A stretch of 64,000 nt of DNA from Ignelater luminosus (GCA_011009095.1 VTPC01007248.1:34654-98653), one strand, 5' to 3'. Counted from the first letter of the stretch, positions 38,401-49,144 are shown. Numbers and translations are program-made. Notes: generated by a model not told the origin, from the sequence alone.

Positions 38401-41400
38401 AATGAACAAGATGGAAACGATGGCGATCACCTGTAAGGCACCAAACACATAATATCTGCATGTCATGCAGAAATTGCATTCGAGTGAAGGATATGTCCGA
38501 TGATTGTAGCAATTGTAGTACATACTGTAAATGTGTTAGGATGAGCATATTTTAATTGAAAGTGTACTTTGTTCTTTGTATTTGAAAGAGCGTAATATGT
38601 AGGTATAATAAGATAAAATAAAAACAAAAAACACAGAGATAGAAAACATATATTTATAGGTTAACACAGATGGGTTGTTGTTAATAAGCGTGAATTTCAC
38701 ATATTCATGTAGGGTTATTAAAGACAACCGATCTGGTTTACCTTATTCAGTATTAATTCTGTACAGAGTTAGTGTGCTGTTAATCACGAGCAAAACCAAC
38801 AAAACGTGAAGAAATGCAGTCAGTGCAGAAGTAAGAGTTGTTATTTGAAACACTGATTTGACACATACAAGCAGAGTGAGTTGGCTAAAATTAAAGTTAC
38901 GTCAAGTCACTCAGTCGTTCGAAAATAAAAACCAACAAAGACAGGAAGCAAATGTACAACTAGCTCGAACCTCGTGTCAATCATAACCAGTCTCTACAGT
39001 CACAGTCTCGACATCATTTCCGTTTCCGTATTATATGTGTTGATGGAACTGTCCCGCTGGCAGCCATTGTTATTCTTTTTAAAAGACAATAACAAATGAT
39101 CGCAAGAGAATTCATCAAAACAAACTAAAGGCATATATTGTGTAGGAAATGATGTCTTGACTATTAACTGCAGACTTGCTAAGAGAGACACCGCATTCTG
39201 GTTCGAAATGAGGTAGTCTGATCGTCGCGTCTGCCCATCACCATCAAATATATATAATATATACGTATATATAAAGAAGCACATTAATTTAAAACACCGA
39301 AATCTTGCATCTTCTTTTTGTAGAGCAACATCTAGAAAAGTTATCTGCATGAAACACCCAAGTCAACGCTCGATAGTTTAATAATAATATAACTTCGAGC
39401 GTCGATTATAAAACATTTAACATAAAAGCAATACACTTAATACATCTAAATTTCAAATTTAGTTGTGAGAATGTTACAGCAACTACTGTTAAACACCCAC
39501 ACGTTATCACAACTAAAACCAATACATGCTGGCAACAACTTCTGGGTGGAATATAAGGCAAATCGATTAGAATTTCTCACTAGGTGTACACACAGAAGAG
39601 GGAGATAGAATTGTTCGAATGTTTATAAATTTAGGAGTTCGAACATGTCACATTTTCAAAATCGGATTTATGAAAACGGTCACTGAAACTGACAGTTTTT
39701 ATTAAACGAGACAGTTAATCGATCTGCCTAATTCCCTTTGCGTTCAGCCGGAGATTCATCGTCTTTCATATAGAGAGATTTTCAAGTAACCTTCGGCTTG
39801 TTAGACAACATTTTATATTGCAAACATAAAAAAAATTATTCGATTATTAGAATTTCTTGATGTTTTCAATAAATCTCCGACGAATAATAGCATTTAACGG
39901 AAGATATTGATTAGACATATTTCTATTGTAAATACTTTGTAAATAAACTGATAGACTTTTTAAAATGATGTACTTTAGAGTTTTCATATTATTTAGTTAT
40001 TATATCTTTATAGTGAGTACTAATGTAATATTCAAATCCAAATTCATCTCACTTTGTATAGAATTTCATGGTGCTGTAGCTAAGGTTTCTCAAGCCTCCA
40101 GCAATCGTTGTTATTACTAAGGTTTGCTGTAATTAACTAAAATAAAAAAAAGAGCAGACTCTATGAGAAGCTATCGAATTTCTGATTTTCTCGTTTCTAA
40201 ATGACGTTTACGTTTACGTATATTCAAAATGAATAATGATAAAAGAAACACCAGAGGAGAACGGTATTTTTCCATACACTACATGGCAACAACTTATAAA
40301 AGGTTTTTTATCTTCCTAATAATTGAACAATTTTCTTTCATTATGGATAATTATTCATTCTTTATTAAATTATGCAAGGTGTTCCAACAGTATGTGAATG
40401 AAAAATTACGTAATTATTTGCAAAACAAATGTTAAAAACAATTTATATTTATCGAGCATCCTGTATAATGAAACCATATGATTAACCTCCAATAATTAAT
40501 TTTGGAAATAATAAAAATATGTTTTAGTAAAAAAAAACATCAAAAATACTTCTTGTTAATACGAGAGTAGATGGGAAAATTTCAAGAAACTATAACAAGT
40601 GTAACTGAAATAGCTAAAAGGGTGTAACTGTCTCTCCTGGTGAAAGCAGAAAAGGTCAAGAGACTACTTAGACGTACTTCGGATTAGACGCATGAAAGTT
40701 TTGTACGCAAAATGCGGCAATGGCAGTTCAGAATGTTGAGAGTGGAACAAAAGATGATCCCCAAGTAAGGAAGTTCTAGACGGCGTTTGCAAAGTTGAAC
40801 GTTTAACTCTGTGGAAATTCTTGTTACAGGATGAGATCAATGATGGAATTGTGAGATTTCTGTCATTGATATCCGCTATTATGTATTATGCTAAGTAAAC
40901 TCTTATACAGAGTTCAGCATCGGCATAAGGGCCTCATCGTGCTCAGAAGTGGTACAAATTAGGTCTCAGTCTGAAGATTCAAAAGTGTACTATCAATCAA
41001 TCAGAATACAGGATTACAATGACCTTGCATTGTACTGTCAATCGATCTACGTTTTGATTAGTCAATGCTACGTTTCGAAAATTGTAAACTTTGTTATGCG
41101 TTTACAAAAGTATAAAGAAAAAAGTCAATTGTGGAATTTCTCCATTGGATTTTTACGGCTTTGAGTTTTATCCTTCACCGTCGAAATCAAGACTTTAAAA
41201 GTTCCAAAAGCAAAATCCTGAAGTTCTAAGTTATGGGTTAAGACAACACTTATTGTGCTGTGTCACCATTCAAATGGCAGAATTTCGAGACATTGGAATG
41301 TCCTGATAGTATAGAATAGGAAATAAAATATTCAACCTTAAGATACGCCGATTTGAAGGTAAGTACCATTGAGAGGGTTTATTCGACGCGAATTCACGGT

Positions 41401-44400
41401 TGGCGGTAGGAAAGAAAACTATCCTAATAAAGAATTTTAAAAAGGTTACACTCATTGTCAAAAAAATGACAATAAAGCAAAAACATTGTTACCGTCGGTG
41501 TGCAGTTCCAATAGGTTGAACGTCGACAAAAATGATGTTAAACAGAATCATGAAAGTTCTAGTTTGAACAAGCGAATCAAAAAAAACTCTTCATATATAT
41601 ATATAAAAAATGACTTTTTGTTCAAATGGCGTTTATCAAATTAGTTATGCTCTTCTTCCAAACAAGAAGACAGTAACTTCAATAGACTTCTCCAACAGTT
41701 TTGTAGTGTGAGATAGTTGTATTGCAAAATTAATCCAAATGTTTTCCAACTGCAGAAACCATTGGTTGTGTTCTACATTTGGCTCAGAATCAAAAAATCA
41801 TCTATCTTCAGCTAAATCGTAGAATTTATACAACAATCTCTTGATGGTTTTATGATTTAAAAGAAGCATTGGAGAAATTGGAATCTGAACTGCTTTGAAA
41901 ATAAGAAATCATGATATTGAAATAAGAAATTGCAAAGGAAGTTGACGTCGTCAATCCTTGCTTCCTTTAAGAGGTAACGTGGATGGAAGAGCCTTGCAAG
42001 GTAAAATCGTATAAATTACCGCGCGAAAGCTGCTCATAGCCATTTGCAGACAGAGTTAGGAATGATAAATTCCACAATCTGAAAGCTTTTCGAAAGGTAG
42101 AACACGAGAGAGAACAAAATTCAGCATTGCAGCTAAAAAAGTATCAGGATGCCAATGAAGAAACTATACGAATTGTGCAAAATTAGATTGAACTACAACT
42201 TTGAAAGAAACGACCAAAGGAAGAAAGACAATCATAATGACTAAAAAATCAAAATACTGTTCTTCCTAAAAAATCAAAAAGAAAGGATTCTTCTACTTTA
42301 TCTTTTTCCTCTTTTAGTAGGCTGACGCCTGTTCTACGTTAATGCCTAATCGAGGATCCTGGACTTTCGGTTAAGGTTGATATCTAACTCTCTGCGCCCA
42401 GCACTTTGGTGATCTTCCCGGCTTGCTTCTTTCCTGTGGTATACCATCTCTTACAATTTTTGGGATGCGGCTATCTTGCATTCGGTCTGTGTGTTTTTCC
42501 ATGCCCTTCTCCTCTGTTTTGGAAATTTTACGATATCTTGGATGTTACATTGCTGGCGTATTTCAGTGTTTGTTTTATGGATTTCCCTACAATTGATCTA
42601 ACTGTTCTCATTTCTACAGTTCCTAAGGCCTGTTTAGTACTGTTCGTATTCGCACGTATCTCGGTGGCGTCCGGAGATTTCAGCTGCTTGATATCTCGAT
42701 GCCTAGATATTTAAATGACATAATTTGTTCTATGACAGTACCCTCTATTTCTACTTTTCATCTTAAAGGTTTCTTGAAACCATAAATTGATAGCTTTTCA
42801 CATAATAAAAAGATTTCGTGGTGTACAAACACAAAATAAAGAGCTGGAAATCAAAAGTCTGTAAAAGAATAAGTTCGTTGAAAATGGTGAGGATTAGAGT
42901 TGTAGTGACTGGAAGAAAGTATACACAACTGTTCCAGTAAGGATTTCGTCGTCAAATTCTTAGATGATGAGATGTTGCTCATTTCCTCTAGCCGTCTGGG
43001 ACTAGATTTCCGAGAAAGACTGATCCGAAGGAGATCACAGGTAAACTATCGGAGGGATTTTGTGGAGATCATCTAACAAAATTTGCCTCCTTGTAGGTGA
43101 TTTAGTTGGAGCAGTCGATAGACCAACGCGATTTACTGAGTCTGGTGATGTTCTCATGAACCAAGAGAGCAAGACGTTAGATCTATTCTACTGGATTCCT
43201 TTCTAGCGTTCTGATAAATTCCCGATATAATCTTTTTTCTCCTTAATAATTTGAACAAAAGTTGAAAATCTGTAATAGTTGATGGTTTCTTTCCAGTAAA
43301 GACAAATAAACGGAGGCGTCTTGTATGACAATTGCAGCCTCTATGTATGTTATTTTCCATGTAATACTGGAACTCGTCGCAATGGGCTATGTTTCATTCT
43401 TCCTGCCAGTCGAAAGAAAAATGAAACGCGCGCAGTAACAAAACAACCGGTTTAATGTAACCTACTTGACGATTAATGCCAGCTTATAAATAAAGGGCTT
43501 AGGGAGTCTGCTATTCGAAAAACTGAGAGTCGAAGAAGGTCAGAGAAAGCGTTGAAGAAAAAAAAACCAAATTTGAAAAAAGAGTGATCAAGATAAAAAA
43601 AAATGTCCAGGGAGGATTTACAAATCTCTGCAGGAGATCTCGTTTTGAATAACAAGGACTAAACCGACCGACGCTATTGCAGAGAAAAGGGTTTGGCTTC
43701 GTTAGGAAAAAAAGAATCTGCAAACCGCCAGAGGGAAATTTTCTACTAAGCTCTAGCCGTTGATGTTAATCGTGCAGAAACACAAATCCATGTTTAAAGC
43801 ACAAAACAGATGAGAAAAGAAATCGTTTAGGTTTACCGGAAGAAGGTGATGTGAAGGAGGTTACCAGAATCCGTTAAACTTCCACTAAGAATTCTTTATA
43901 AAACTCATCAAGTTTAGACTTGTATGGCCACAAGGAGCATTAGAATGTCTACAAAACCACTATAAAAGATCTATAAATGCCATTTAAAAAAGTCTTTCAC
44001 GTTTTTGTGTAAACAAACAGTTTTATTCTCGGTAATTATATAGACTGTCCACAGTTTTTTTTAATGAACTTTAATCACCACTGTGCGACGTATTCCACAG
44101 CGCTGGAATGACTAGAATTCCAACAGTCAGTAATAAGATTAAGTTAAATGGTTTCATTGTTGTAAGCCTGTAAACAGTATCAAAGGCTAACGAGGTCACA
44201 GGATTTATCTGTCTGAATGCCCCGTTTCTTAGAACAGTATTGGTATAGTTTCGAATTTTGTTTCTGATTATCCTCTTAAAATATCAGACGTTGGCAATAT
44301 TGCACTATTTCCATGTTTGAGTGGTTTATACCAAGCTTGCACATGCGTACACACTCACTTTGCATATAATGTACACGAAAGTTTCTTTGGGCGGGTAGAT

Positions 44401-46728
44401 TGACCTGCAACCGCAGTCGGGCCTTTTTTATAAATCGATAACTGCCAATAGTAACGACTTGCGCTTTCTGTTATGAACTGGTATTCCTTCAAATATTTCT
44501 CATCTCAAGAATTTTGCAAACAAGGGCCGATATTTAAATTCGAACTTAATTGGTTAGAACAAGTTCGAGAAGCCAATCGGTCCTAATTCAAAAGTTAAGA
44601 ACTTTAACAAATCTCAAGAAGAAGAAATGATTTATTAAACTTTTCCAGTTGTTAATTCGGAAATTGTTAAATAACAATAGTAAAATTTTTTGTTTCCCCT
44701 CAACCTTAGATTAAAGTCTACACAGTCAGTTTAAGCAAATTAGAACAGAGCAATATCTCAAAATTGTCAATAAACTCAAAAACTGTACTAAAAGTATCTC
44801 AAATGCCAAGCAGTAATGAACATGCCATAACATAACCTGTCAAGAGTATATTTTACTCTTGGTTTGTTTATTATAGAACACTCTGTACAATCAAAACTAA
44901 TGTTACAACAGACATGTTTGTTCTGCATAATTGTTGCTAGAGATGGTTTCTGTTACAGGCCGTTGGAACACCAAGTATAATAAAACTAGGGTTAAAAGAA
45001 ACCTTAGTTACAGTCAAATACAAAACCTTTTGAAAAAAAATTATTAAGTTTAATATTGTAGCCATCTAAACACTGATCTGAAAAAGCTTTATAAGCTGGT
45101 TTGCATCCAATAAATTTGATCAAGTATATGGATATACATAATGCGATTTGCGAAAACTCGTCAGCTCTTAAGGTTATTCGCTTACATGTGAGCTAACGAC
45201 CTGGAATGCAAGGAAATTTAGCAGAAATCGAATTCTTCGTATCCATTTAACACAGAAACAAGCAATTTATACACTTCACATTTCACCTTAGACATGCAAA
45301 AAATCCAAAGCCATTGCACAAAAAGCTTTTTTTCTTAAATTTCTTCCTTTTTTTTGACATATCCAATAATTAAGCTTCTTACTTCTCTTATATTTCGGTT
45401 CACAGTTTACCAACAAAAATAGAACTTAAAAAAGCACGTTTACAATTTCCTGTTTTAGCCTTGATAAATAAAAATATGATGTAAAATTACAAGACATATT
45501 TACAAACGTGACAAAATTTAACAACACTGAATGTAAATTCTAAAATTACATGTTGCTTGTGTAATATTTATTGGACTTCTGACAACTGAAAATGTGCATA
45601 TTTATACATTTTACGAGCTTAATTTATTCAATAATTTGTTTGCAAATTAACACTTTCTATGTAAATCCAAATTCCGATTGCTAAAATGCAAAATGAAATT
45701 GCATTCCAGAATTATTACTGCAAGCTTTACTTCGTTGTATCTCCTTTAGTACACTTTGTTTCTTAATTAGTAGAAGTGGCGTGTTCTTTATAAAAAGATC
45801 AATATGTTCGTGTACCATAATAAAATTTAATAGCTACTATTTTAGTGGTAGTTAAATAAGGTTTTATATATTGGCAGTACAGCAATGAAGGTTATGCCTT
45901 ATATACTTTTTTGCAAAAACGCAATATGTCATGTTCGGTAAAAGAAACGCCAAATCGCTTTCTTTTTTTTCGTGACTGTAAATCATCTGATTTTCTAGTG
46001 ATATGCACATACATCAAGCTTACCCTAGCAGCGATCGAAGTCGTCGGTTTTTCTAACATATCCCACAGCCACTTTTGGTATTGCGAACACTTGTCGTCTC
46101 CAAATTCTTCTTCGTCCCGCTGCCTTAACGATTCAGCTTCCTTACGCATCTCCTCGTGTACGTGTTCTTTCCGCTGATGATACTTATGTTGACAACATGA
46201 TTCTAAATATAATTCATCGACCCCCCAATACTCTAGGTCGTCACTAAATGCAAGCACACACATTTCATCCACAAGATGAAGTTTGCCTGTCCGATAGAAG
46301 TTAAGTATGGAGCTGAAAGATTTAGGATGGCGGTCGAAGAAATATTCGTTGTCTACAAGAGAATAATCGTCACAGAGTTCGATGATGGCTTCATGGGTGT
46401 TGCAGTCCCTAAGGCGACCGAGGCGGGTGTGGGGGAGGCGGTCCAATGTACGCCACAAGACTTCATGCTTGACACCGCCGACATTGATAACAACGCGGCG
46501 GTTAAGCGCTTTCGAGCGCATAATCATGAAGGGCTCGGGAGGCAATGAAGACATGGAGCGCGAGTAGGGCCTCCTCTGCTGTAATGGTAATGGAGGTGGC
46601 AGCGGCGGAGGTGGTGGAGGAGATGCCTGAGAAAACGTTGCATAACGTACTTCTCTGGCACTTCCAGATTCCGCCGACGGGGGCTCCCACCGTGTGCCCA
46701 CCTCATCGCCGTCCCGGTCGCCCACCAT
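16891..46728 (-). CDS. Shab: Shab, Kv2 voltage-gated potassium channel, 7 coding exons
   Basis: Delayed-rectifier K+ channel subunit of the plasma membrane, acting as a tetramer. Coding exons in transcript order: 46728-46024, 38430-37584, 36438-36128, 27789-27700, 20208-19663, 19562-19391, 17456-16891. All borders are GT/AG and all phases join, giving 1,078 residues. The T1 tetramerisation domain is at residues 79-183, S1 starts at 236, S4 ([20 protein letters not shown]) is at about 340-359, the selectivity filter TVGYGD at 424-429 and the S6 PIP motif at 455-457. The T1 and core sequences are nearly those of fly Shab and clearly Kv2, not Shaker, Shal or Shaw. The long cytosolic tail is low complexity and serine-rich. 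The start is the ATG at 46728; an upstream in-frame TGA complicates the 5' end. Introns hold many transposon remnants. Confidence 0.95.
17457..19390 (-). other. Shab intron 6 with pyrimidine-rich diverged tandem repeat
   Basis: 1.9-kb intron. Between about 18545 and 19065 the + strand is very C/T-rich and contains related, diverged units (landmarks: GTGCAGATTCC at 18624, GTACAGAACC at 18738, GTGCAGGTTCC at 18890; and CCTATTCTTCTT, TCTATTTTTCTT, TCTGTTTTTATT at about 18642, 18797 and 18992). No coding or RNA gene seen. Confidence 0.55.
19391..19562 (-). CDS. Shab: Shab coding exon 6
   Basis: 172 bases, acceptor TGTTGCAG and donor GTAAGT at 19390, phase 1 out. It is separated from exon 5 by a 100-base intron (19563-19662). 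It encodes a basic, serine-rich tail segment ([13 protein letters not shown] to HALSGSRS); no domain recognised. Confidence 0.88.
19663..20208 (-). CDS. Shab: Shab coding exon 5: tail with poly-Asn run
   Basis: 546 bases, phase 0 in (TCTCTAG acceptor) and out (CAG before GTAACA). It begins [15 protein letters not shown] and continues with conserved [12 protein letters not shown] 12-Asn run (about 20014-20052) is encoded by an AAT/AAC repeat. Right after it, [11 protein letters not shown] (residues 723-733) resembles the vertebrate Kv2.1 clustering motif. The rest is Ser/Pro-rich, ending RKTRFQQ. Confidence 0.92.
20014..20052 (-). repeat. Coding AAT/AAC repeat (poly-Asn) in Shab exon 5
   Basis: Trinucleotide-type run encoding 12 consecutive Asn, with mixed AAC and AAT codons. 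Likely length-variable between individuals or species. Confidence 0.85.
20645..20720. repeat. Dispersed repeat A, copy 2
   Basis: GAGTGGTATAGGTAGGTCC then AGAATCACTCTGCGGTTTGT and GATCGTCGAGG. Same orientation as the copies at 13951 and 23134. Confidence 0.65.
23134..23290. repeat. Dispersed repeat A, copy 3
   Basis: CAGAGTGGCACAGGTTGGTCC then AAAATCACTTTG and CTTGTGATCCTCGAAGG, with later similarity to copy 1 (TTTTCCAAATTTTGAAAATA). Confidence 0.65.
24050..25189 (+). pseudogene. LINE reverse transcriptase, 3' part, decayed
   Basis: A non-LTR retrotransposon fragment lying inside Shab intron 4, opposite to its host gene. It begins inside the reverse transcriptase ([13 protein letters not shown], motif A), continues through [16 protein letters not shown] (motif B, normally GVRQGD) and the catalytic box [13 protein letters not shown] at about 24450, stops at 24541, and then runs with frame breaks through the connection region ([13 protein letters not shown]). 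It ends with the intact zinc-region tail [18 protein letters not shown] to [14 protein letters not shown], stop at 25187-25189. The 5' half and endonuclease are missing. The tail type suggests the RTE/Ingi group; the clade is inferred. Confidence 0.85.
25190..27178. other. Shab intron 4, middle part, no gene seen
   Basis: May include further decayed element sequence next to the LINE fragment, but no frame is recognisable. No RNA gene or repeat supported. Confidence 0.35.
27179..27230. repeat. Short inverted repeat, 19-bp stem with 14-base loop
   Basis: TAGGTTCTTGGCCTATTGA at 27179-27197 is the reverse complement of 27212-27230 with a single mismatch; the loop is 27198-27211. It lies in Shab intron 4, about 470 bases downstream (in transcript direction) of the 90-base exon 4. 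Confidence 0.85.
27700..27789 (-). CDS. Shab: Shab coding exon 4: 30-residue cysteine-rich exon
   Basis: 90 bases, phase 0 in and out. The acceptor is TCTTGTAG (AG at 27791-27790) and the donor GTAGTA at 27699. It reads [19 protein letters not shown] then [11 protein letters not shown], whose last part resembles the [11 protein letters not shown] stretch I recall from the fly Shab tail. Too short for an ORF-length filter, it was found by splice borders plus this similarity. Because both phases are 0, exon 3 can also splice straight to the exon at 20208, so this may be an optional cassette. Confidence 0.8.
27790..28988. other. Shab intron 3, part next to exon 4
   Basis: No gene recognised between the exon 4 acceptor and the piggyBac-like element. 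A further small Shab exon in intron 3 cannot be excluded by eye. Confidence 0.4.
28989..29719 (-). mobile_element. Deleted piggyBac-like element
   Basis: 731-bp element. Left end CCTTCAACGAACGGGC and right end, read inward, CCTTCAACGGACTGAC form short inverted repeats. The left flank is TTAA (28985-28988), the piggyBac target; the right flank reads TTGA, one base off. Just inside each end is a GGGGT..ACCCC palindromic block (29033-29050 and 29685-29702), as in several piggyBac-like families. It carries only an N-terminal transposase piece, on the - strand. Confidence 0.8.
29229..29501 (-). pseudogene. piggyBac-like transposase, N-terminal fragment
   Basis: 90 codons reading [15 protein letters not shown] then an acidic stretch ([19 protein letters not shown]), like the N-terminal region of piggyBac transposases. 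The DDD catalytic core and C-terminal Cys-rich domain are absent, so it is not functional. Confidence 0.7.
30421..31200 (-). pseudogene. Mariner-like transposase, decayed
   Basis: From about 31190 downward the - strand reads [32 protein letters not shown], then [25 protein letters not shown] and finally [13 protein letters not shown] and [14 protein letters not shown] with TAA at 30423-30421. These match, in order, the helix-turn-helix, first catalytic block, VMVWWGVSYE block and C-terminus of a mariner-like transposase. There are stops and frame changes, and the catalytic Asp of the FTDEK block reads Ser. No terminal repeats were found. Confidence 0.75.
31201..36127. other. Shab intron 3, proximal part
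   Basis: No supported gene. The - strand at about 31680-31740 reads [20 protein letters not shown], which looks like old coding sequence of an unidentified multi-copy insect element, but it is too decayed to classify. The rest shows nothing I can name. Confidence 0.35.
36128..36438 (-). CDS. Shab: Shab coding exon 3: start of the C-terminal tail
   Basis: 311 bases. The acceptor is CTCGCCAG at 36439-36440; it completes a Gly codon to give VDTGHNLS followed by a GNSTEGES-like stretch ([14 protein letters not shown]), which matches a fly Shab isoform closely. The donor is GTAAGT at 36127, phase 0. The exon encodes a disordered Pro/Arg/Ser-rich tail segment (residues 519-621). Confidence 0.88.
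36439..37583 (-). other. Shab intron 2
   Basis: 1.1-kb intron with GTGAGT donor and CCAG acceptor. No repeat or RNA gene recognised in it. Confidence 0.7.
37584..38430 (-). CDS. Shab: Shab coding exon 2: S1-S6 and pore
   Basis: 847 bases, phase 0 in and phase 1 out (ends GATACAG before GTGAGT). It encodes the whole channel core: S1 ([17 protein letters not shown]), S2 ([18 protein letters not shown]), S3 ([19 protein letters not shown]), S4 with regularly spaced arginines, S5, the pore loop with TTVGYGD, and S6 ([20 protein letters not shown]). The proximal C-terminus ([20 protein letters not shown]) is diagnostic of insect Kv2. The open frame continues upstream of 38430 by chance; homology and the TTACAG acceptor fix the border. 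Confidence 0.96.
38431..42269. other. Shab intron 1, part, no gene seen
   Basis: AT-rich intron sequence. AT-dinucleotide runs at about 39246-39275 and 41595-41610. CATCCTGTATAATG at about 40457 resembles the end of a short transposon remnant. No coding frame supported. Confidence 0.4.
42270..42800 (-). pseudogene. LINE reverse transcriptase C-terminal fragment, decayed
   Basis: The - strand reads [13 protein letters not shown] (42715 region), then [39 protein letters not shown] and a Lys/Arg-rich end, in shifting frames. These are the post-palm and tail blocks of an RTE/Ingi-type LINE (normally FKYLGxxISS, AEMRxLRxxxGxT, and a WxxHVxRM tail). It is in the same orientation as Shab. No upstream palm domain is visible. 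Confidence 0.65.
42801..46021. other. Shab intron 1, remaining part, no gene seen
   Basis: No recognisable gene. GAACACTCTGTACA at about 44877 resembles a short transposon end. The sequence is otherwise featureless to me. Confidence 0.35.
46022..46023 (-). other. Shab intron 1 donor (GT)
   Basis: GTAAGC donor directly after AGG (Arg 235). Intron 1 runs from 46023 to 38431, about 7.6 kb, and contains the LINE fragment at 42270-42800. Confidence 0.85.
46024..46728 (-). CDS. Shab: Shab coding exon 1: N-terminus and T1 domain
   Basis: 235 codons, phase 0 at its end (AGG followed by GTAAGC). Residues 1-78 are a proline-rich leader (proline runs at 37-47) and the conserved [13 protein letters not shown] stretch. 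Residues 79-183 form the T1/BTB tetramerisation domain ([15 protein letters not shown] to [15 protein letters not shown]), including the Zn-site-type HKYH-CC cluster of non-Shaker Kv channels. The exon joins S1 in exon 2 exactly where fly and vertebrate Kv2 align (AAR then VIAIVSILF). Confidence 0.95.
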
Positions 46729-46785
46729 GGACAGCAGTTGGCTAGGGACCGCGACACTAACACTGCTCGATTTTTGAAATCTTCC

Positions 46786-46824
46786 TCATCCGGCGCTACC
46801 CTCACTCTCGTTTCTCTGGCTCAT
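46786..46824 (-). promoter_or_regulatory. 12-codon upstream open frame in the Shab 5' leader
   Basis: ATG at 46824-46822, preceded by A at -3, reads 12 codons (MSQRNESEGSAG) and stops at TGA 46788-46786. The stop is in the same frame as the main ATG 60 bases further on, and the 19 codons between contain no other stop. Upstream frames of this kind usually lower translation of the main frame. Alternatively, TGA readthrough or a base difference would give a Shab protein 32 residues longer. Confidence 0.6.
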
Positions 46825-46830
46825 ATTGAT

Positions 46831-46860
46831 CTGTAAAATAAAAGAGAAAAAAATTTTACT
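46831..46860 (-). other. Splice acceptor before the Shab first coding exon
   Basis: A long pyrimidine tract ending TTTTACAG (AG at 46832-46831) precedes the exon at 46830. The Shab mRNA therefore probably begins with at least one untranslated exon upstream (higher coordinates), not located. Confidence 0.7.
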
Positions 46861-49144
46861 GCTTATGTTTTATGCGAATAATAAATTACTAAAAAAGTAA
46901 AACAATCACGAGTCTATTCAAATTTAGTGGAACGAATCAGTCTTTGCGTGATTTCAAGCAATATCTGAGATTTCCTAGATTTAGAAGAACCTAGACTTTA
47001 ACGCTCTAATTAATTCTACTTTTCTTTAGTAAAATATGAGGACAATTATCTAATCGATTTTATTTAATATCCGTTGCAAGTTTCTAGATTCCAGTTTAAC
47101 AGTTCGGTTGCTCGCTTATTTACTAATATATGTACATAAAGATGAATGACAACTTGTCAAAATTGAAATTAAACTTTAAAGCAATTTGTAATTTACTTGC
47201 GTTTAACTGCTCGTTTTATTTTCGTTTCACATTAAACAAGGAAATATTCAAACGATTATTATTTGTTACAAAAATGCAAATTTGGCGACTTCACAAAAAA
47301 TACTTAGGGCTTGTTTCAATTTGGAATGAGCGTCACGTAGGCAGCAATATTTTTATGAATCTGTCACATTGTATTATCCTCTGAAGGAATATAAATTATC
47401 TGTGAAAATACACTAATTATGTATTTTCCTCATACAACTTATTGTTAGAACCTTTGCAAATTTGATTTTTTTACCAGAATGGGATAGTTCTGCAAAAAGA
47501 ATAAAAGCGATTTCTTTCATTCAAGAATTTTAATTAAATTTAAGTGACACTAGGTTTTAGGAATCTAAGCTATGAAGATCTCTAAACTTGTAGAGAAGTT
47601 ACAAAGCTCTGATTTATATTTATTGCGTTAGTTGTAACTTGCCTGTGCATTTTAGATATTGGTTGGCTATGGAATCTAATTTTGATGTGCCGCCTTGTTG
47701 ATTTATTTCAACAACTAATACGTTTTTGTCATTTATCAGCTGCAAATGTCATTGTCCTGCATTTAGCAATTTAGTTAATCTTCTCCTGAAATCTGTTGCT
47801 ATTGTTCCACATTTTATTTATTATTTGTTTTTTATTTATTTATTGTTATTTATTATTGTTTATTAACAACTGATTTTAAATTATTAATTCTTAAAAAACA
47901 TTAGGCATCCATTTATAACAATGGTGCAATGAGTGTAACACGACAAACATTTTAATTTCTAATACATATCCTGTTTTTCAAAGCGGCAAATGCAGCTCCA
48001 AGTCTGATTTCACAGGCTACTGGACCCAGAAACATTTATAATCACTTGGTAGTAATGGAGTATTTTTCAACCACCTGTGTTGAGAAATTGATGATTAAAA
48101 GTTACATTTAATTTTGAATATTTAATTTACACTTATTTATGTACATTAATTGGTTTTAGATTGATAAAATAGTTATTTGCACCATCGTGTTGTAATAACA
48201 ACTGATACCGATCTTTATATGATCATGTTATAATAACAACTGACGCCCTCAATTTCAAAACCCTTTCCTTTTATATACAATGACTAACACATAGTTGTGT
48301 AGCATATTCCTGGTAAATTATTAAGGTTCTACTTAGGTTAAAGATGACTGTTACCTATTTAATTTTAAAGGAAAGGAACACGCATCGTTCCTAGAAGGGC
48401 GCTTCCACTTTATTTAAGTTTGAAATTCTAAAAACTATTTTAGTTAGGTACTTAACTATTGCACAATACTTGAGGTTATTATAAAATTAAATTTTAAAAA
48501 TTGTAATGAGACCACCTAATACTGAACAACCTCCAATTAGTACAATTTCGACCCGTTCTGCAGTCTTGTTCTGGCCATTTGGAAGCCGCTTTATGAAATC
48601 TTTTTGAATGACCTGAAATAACAACTTCTAATGAGGTTACCTATTAAACACTCGGCAACAATGATTTTGCTAAATGGGTCTCATAGGCTGTTCCGAAAGG
48701 TTTTTTGCTTGCTGATTCCAAATCCGAGCTCAGAATTTGTAAATCGGGCTCCAATTTTTTGCAACCGCTGTTTTCTGCTTTCAAAAGGATATCTTACCCC
48801 TTAATATATTTCTTCTGCATTTCTGCTCTTTTGATGTATCAAAAATTTATATTTCAAATTATTATATCTAATTATAATGGTATTATACATTTTATGTAAT
48901 GTAAAATGCCAAAATTGAAACAAATATAGTCAAAAAGTAGTGGGATACGTGGTTTTTTTCCCATCATGATAATGGAAAAGTCCAACCCTACCCGAAATGT
49001 TGGATTTACCTACTTAATAAACAACACAGGCTTCATTCTACTTTTAGTTTTCAAGTGATTCACATTTATAAGCATTGTTTAAGTTGTTCTAGTTGTTTAA
49101 AATAGGTTTGTACATATATATAGATACAGTTTTTACTTTCTAAA
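46861..49144. other. Sequence upstream of the Shab coding start
   Basis: Presumed intron or promoter side of Shab. A T/A-rich run at 47812-47872 (TTTATT units) and two near-identical TAATAACAACTGA segments about 36 bases apart (about 48197 and 48233) are the only structures seen. The untranslated first exon(s) were not found. Confidence 0.35.

Noticed and set aside
38431..38523. N-terminal extension of the frame over Shab exon 2 ([10 protein letters not shown]...)
   Set aside because: A TTACAG acceptor at 38431 and alignment of AAR/VIAIVS with other Kv2 proteins show that this is intron sequence.
39000..39350. 116-codon - strand frame in Shab intron 1
   Set aside because: No homology, no splice borders in phase with Shab, and intron-like composition.
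42406..42714. 102-codon cysteine- and phenylalanine-rich + strand frame
   Set aside because: It lies exactly opposite the decayed LINE tail on the - strand, which explains the open frame.
45911..46745. Open frames on the + strand opposite Shab exon 1
   Set aside because: They are shadows of the GC-richer Shab coding exon on the other strand and have no domain of their own.
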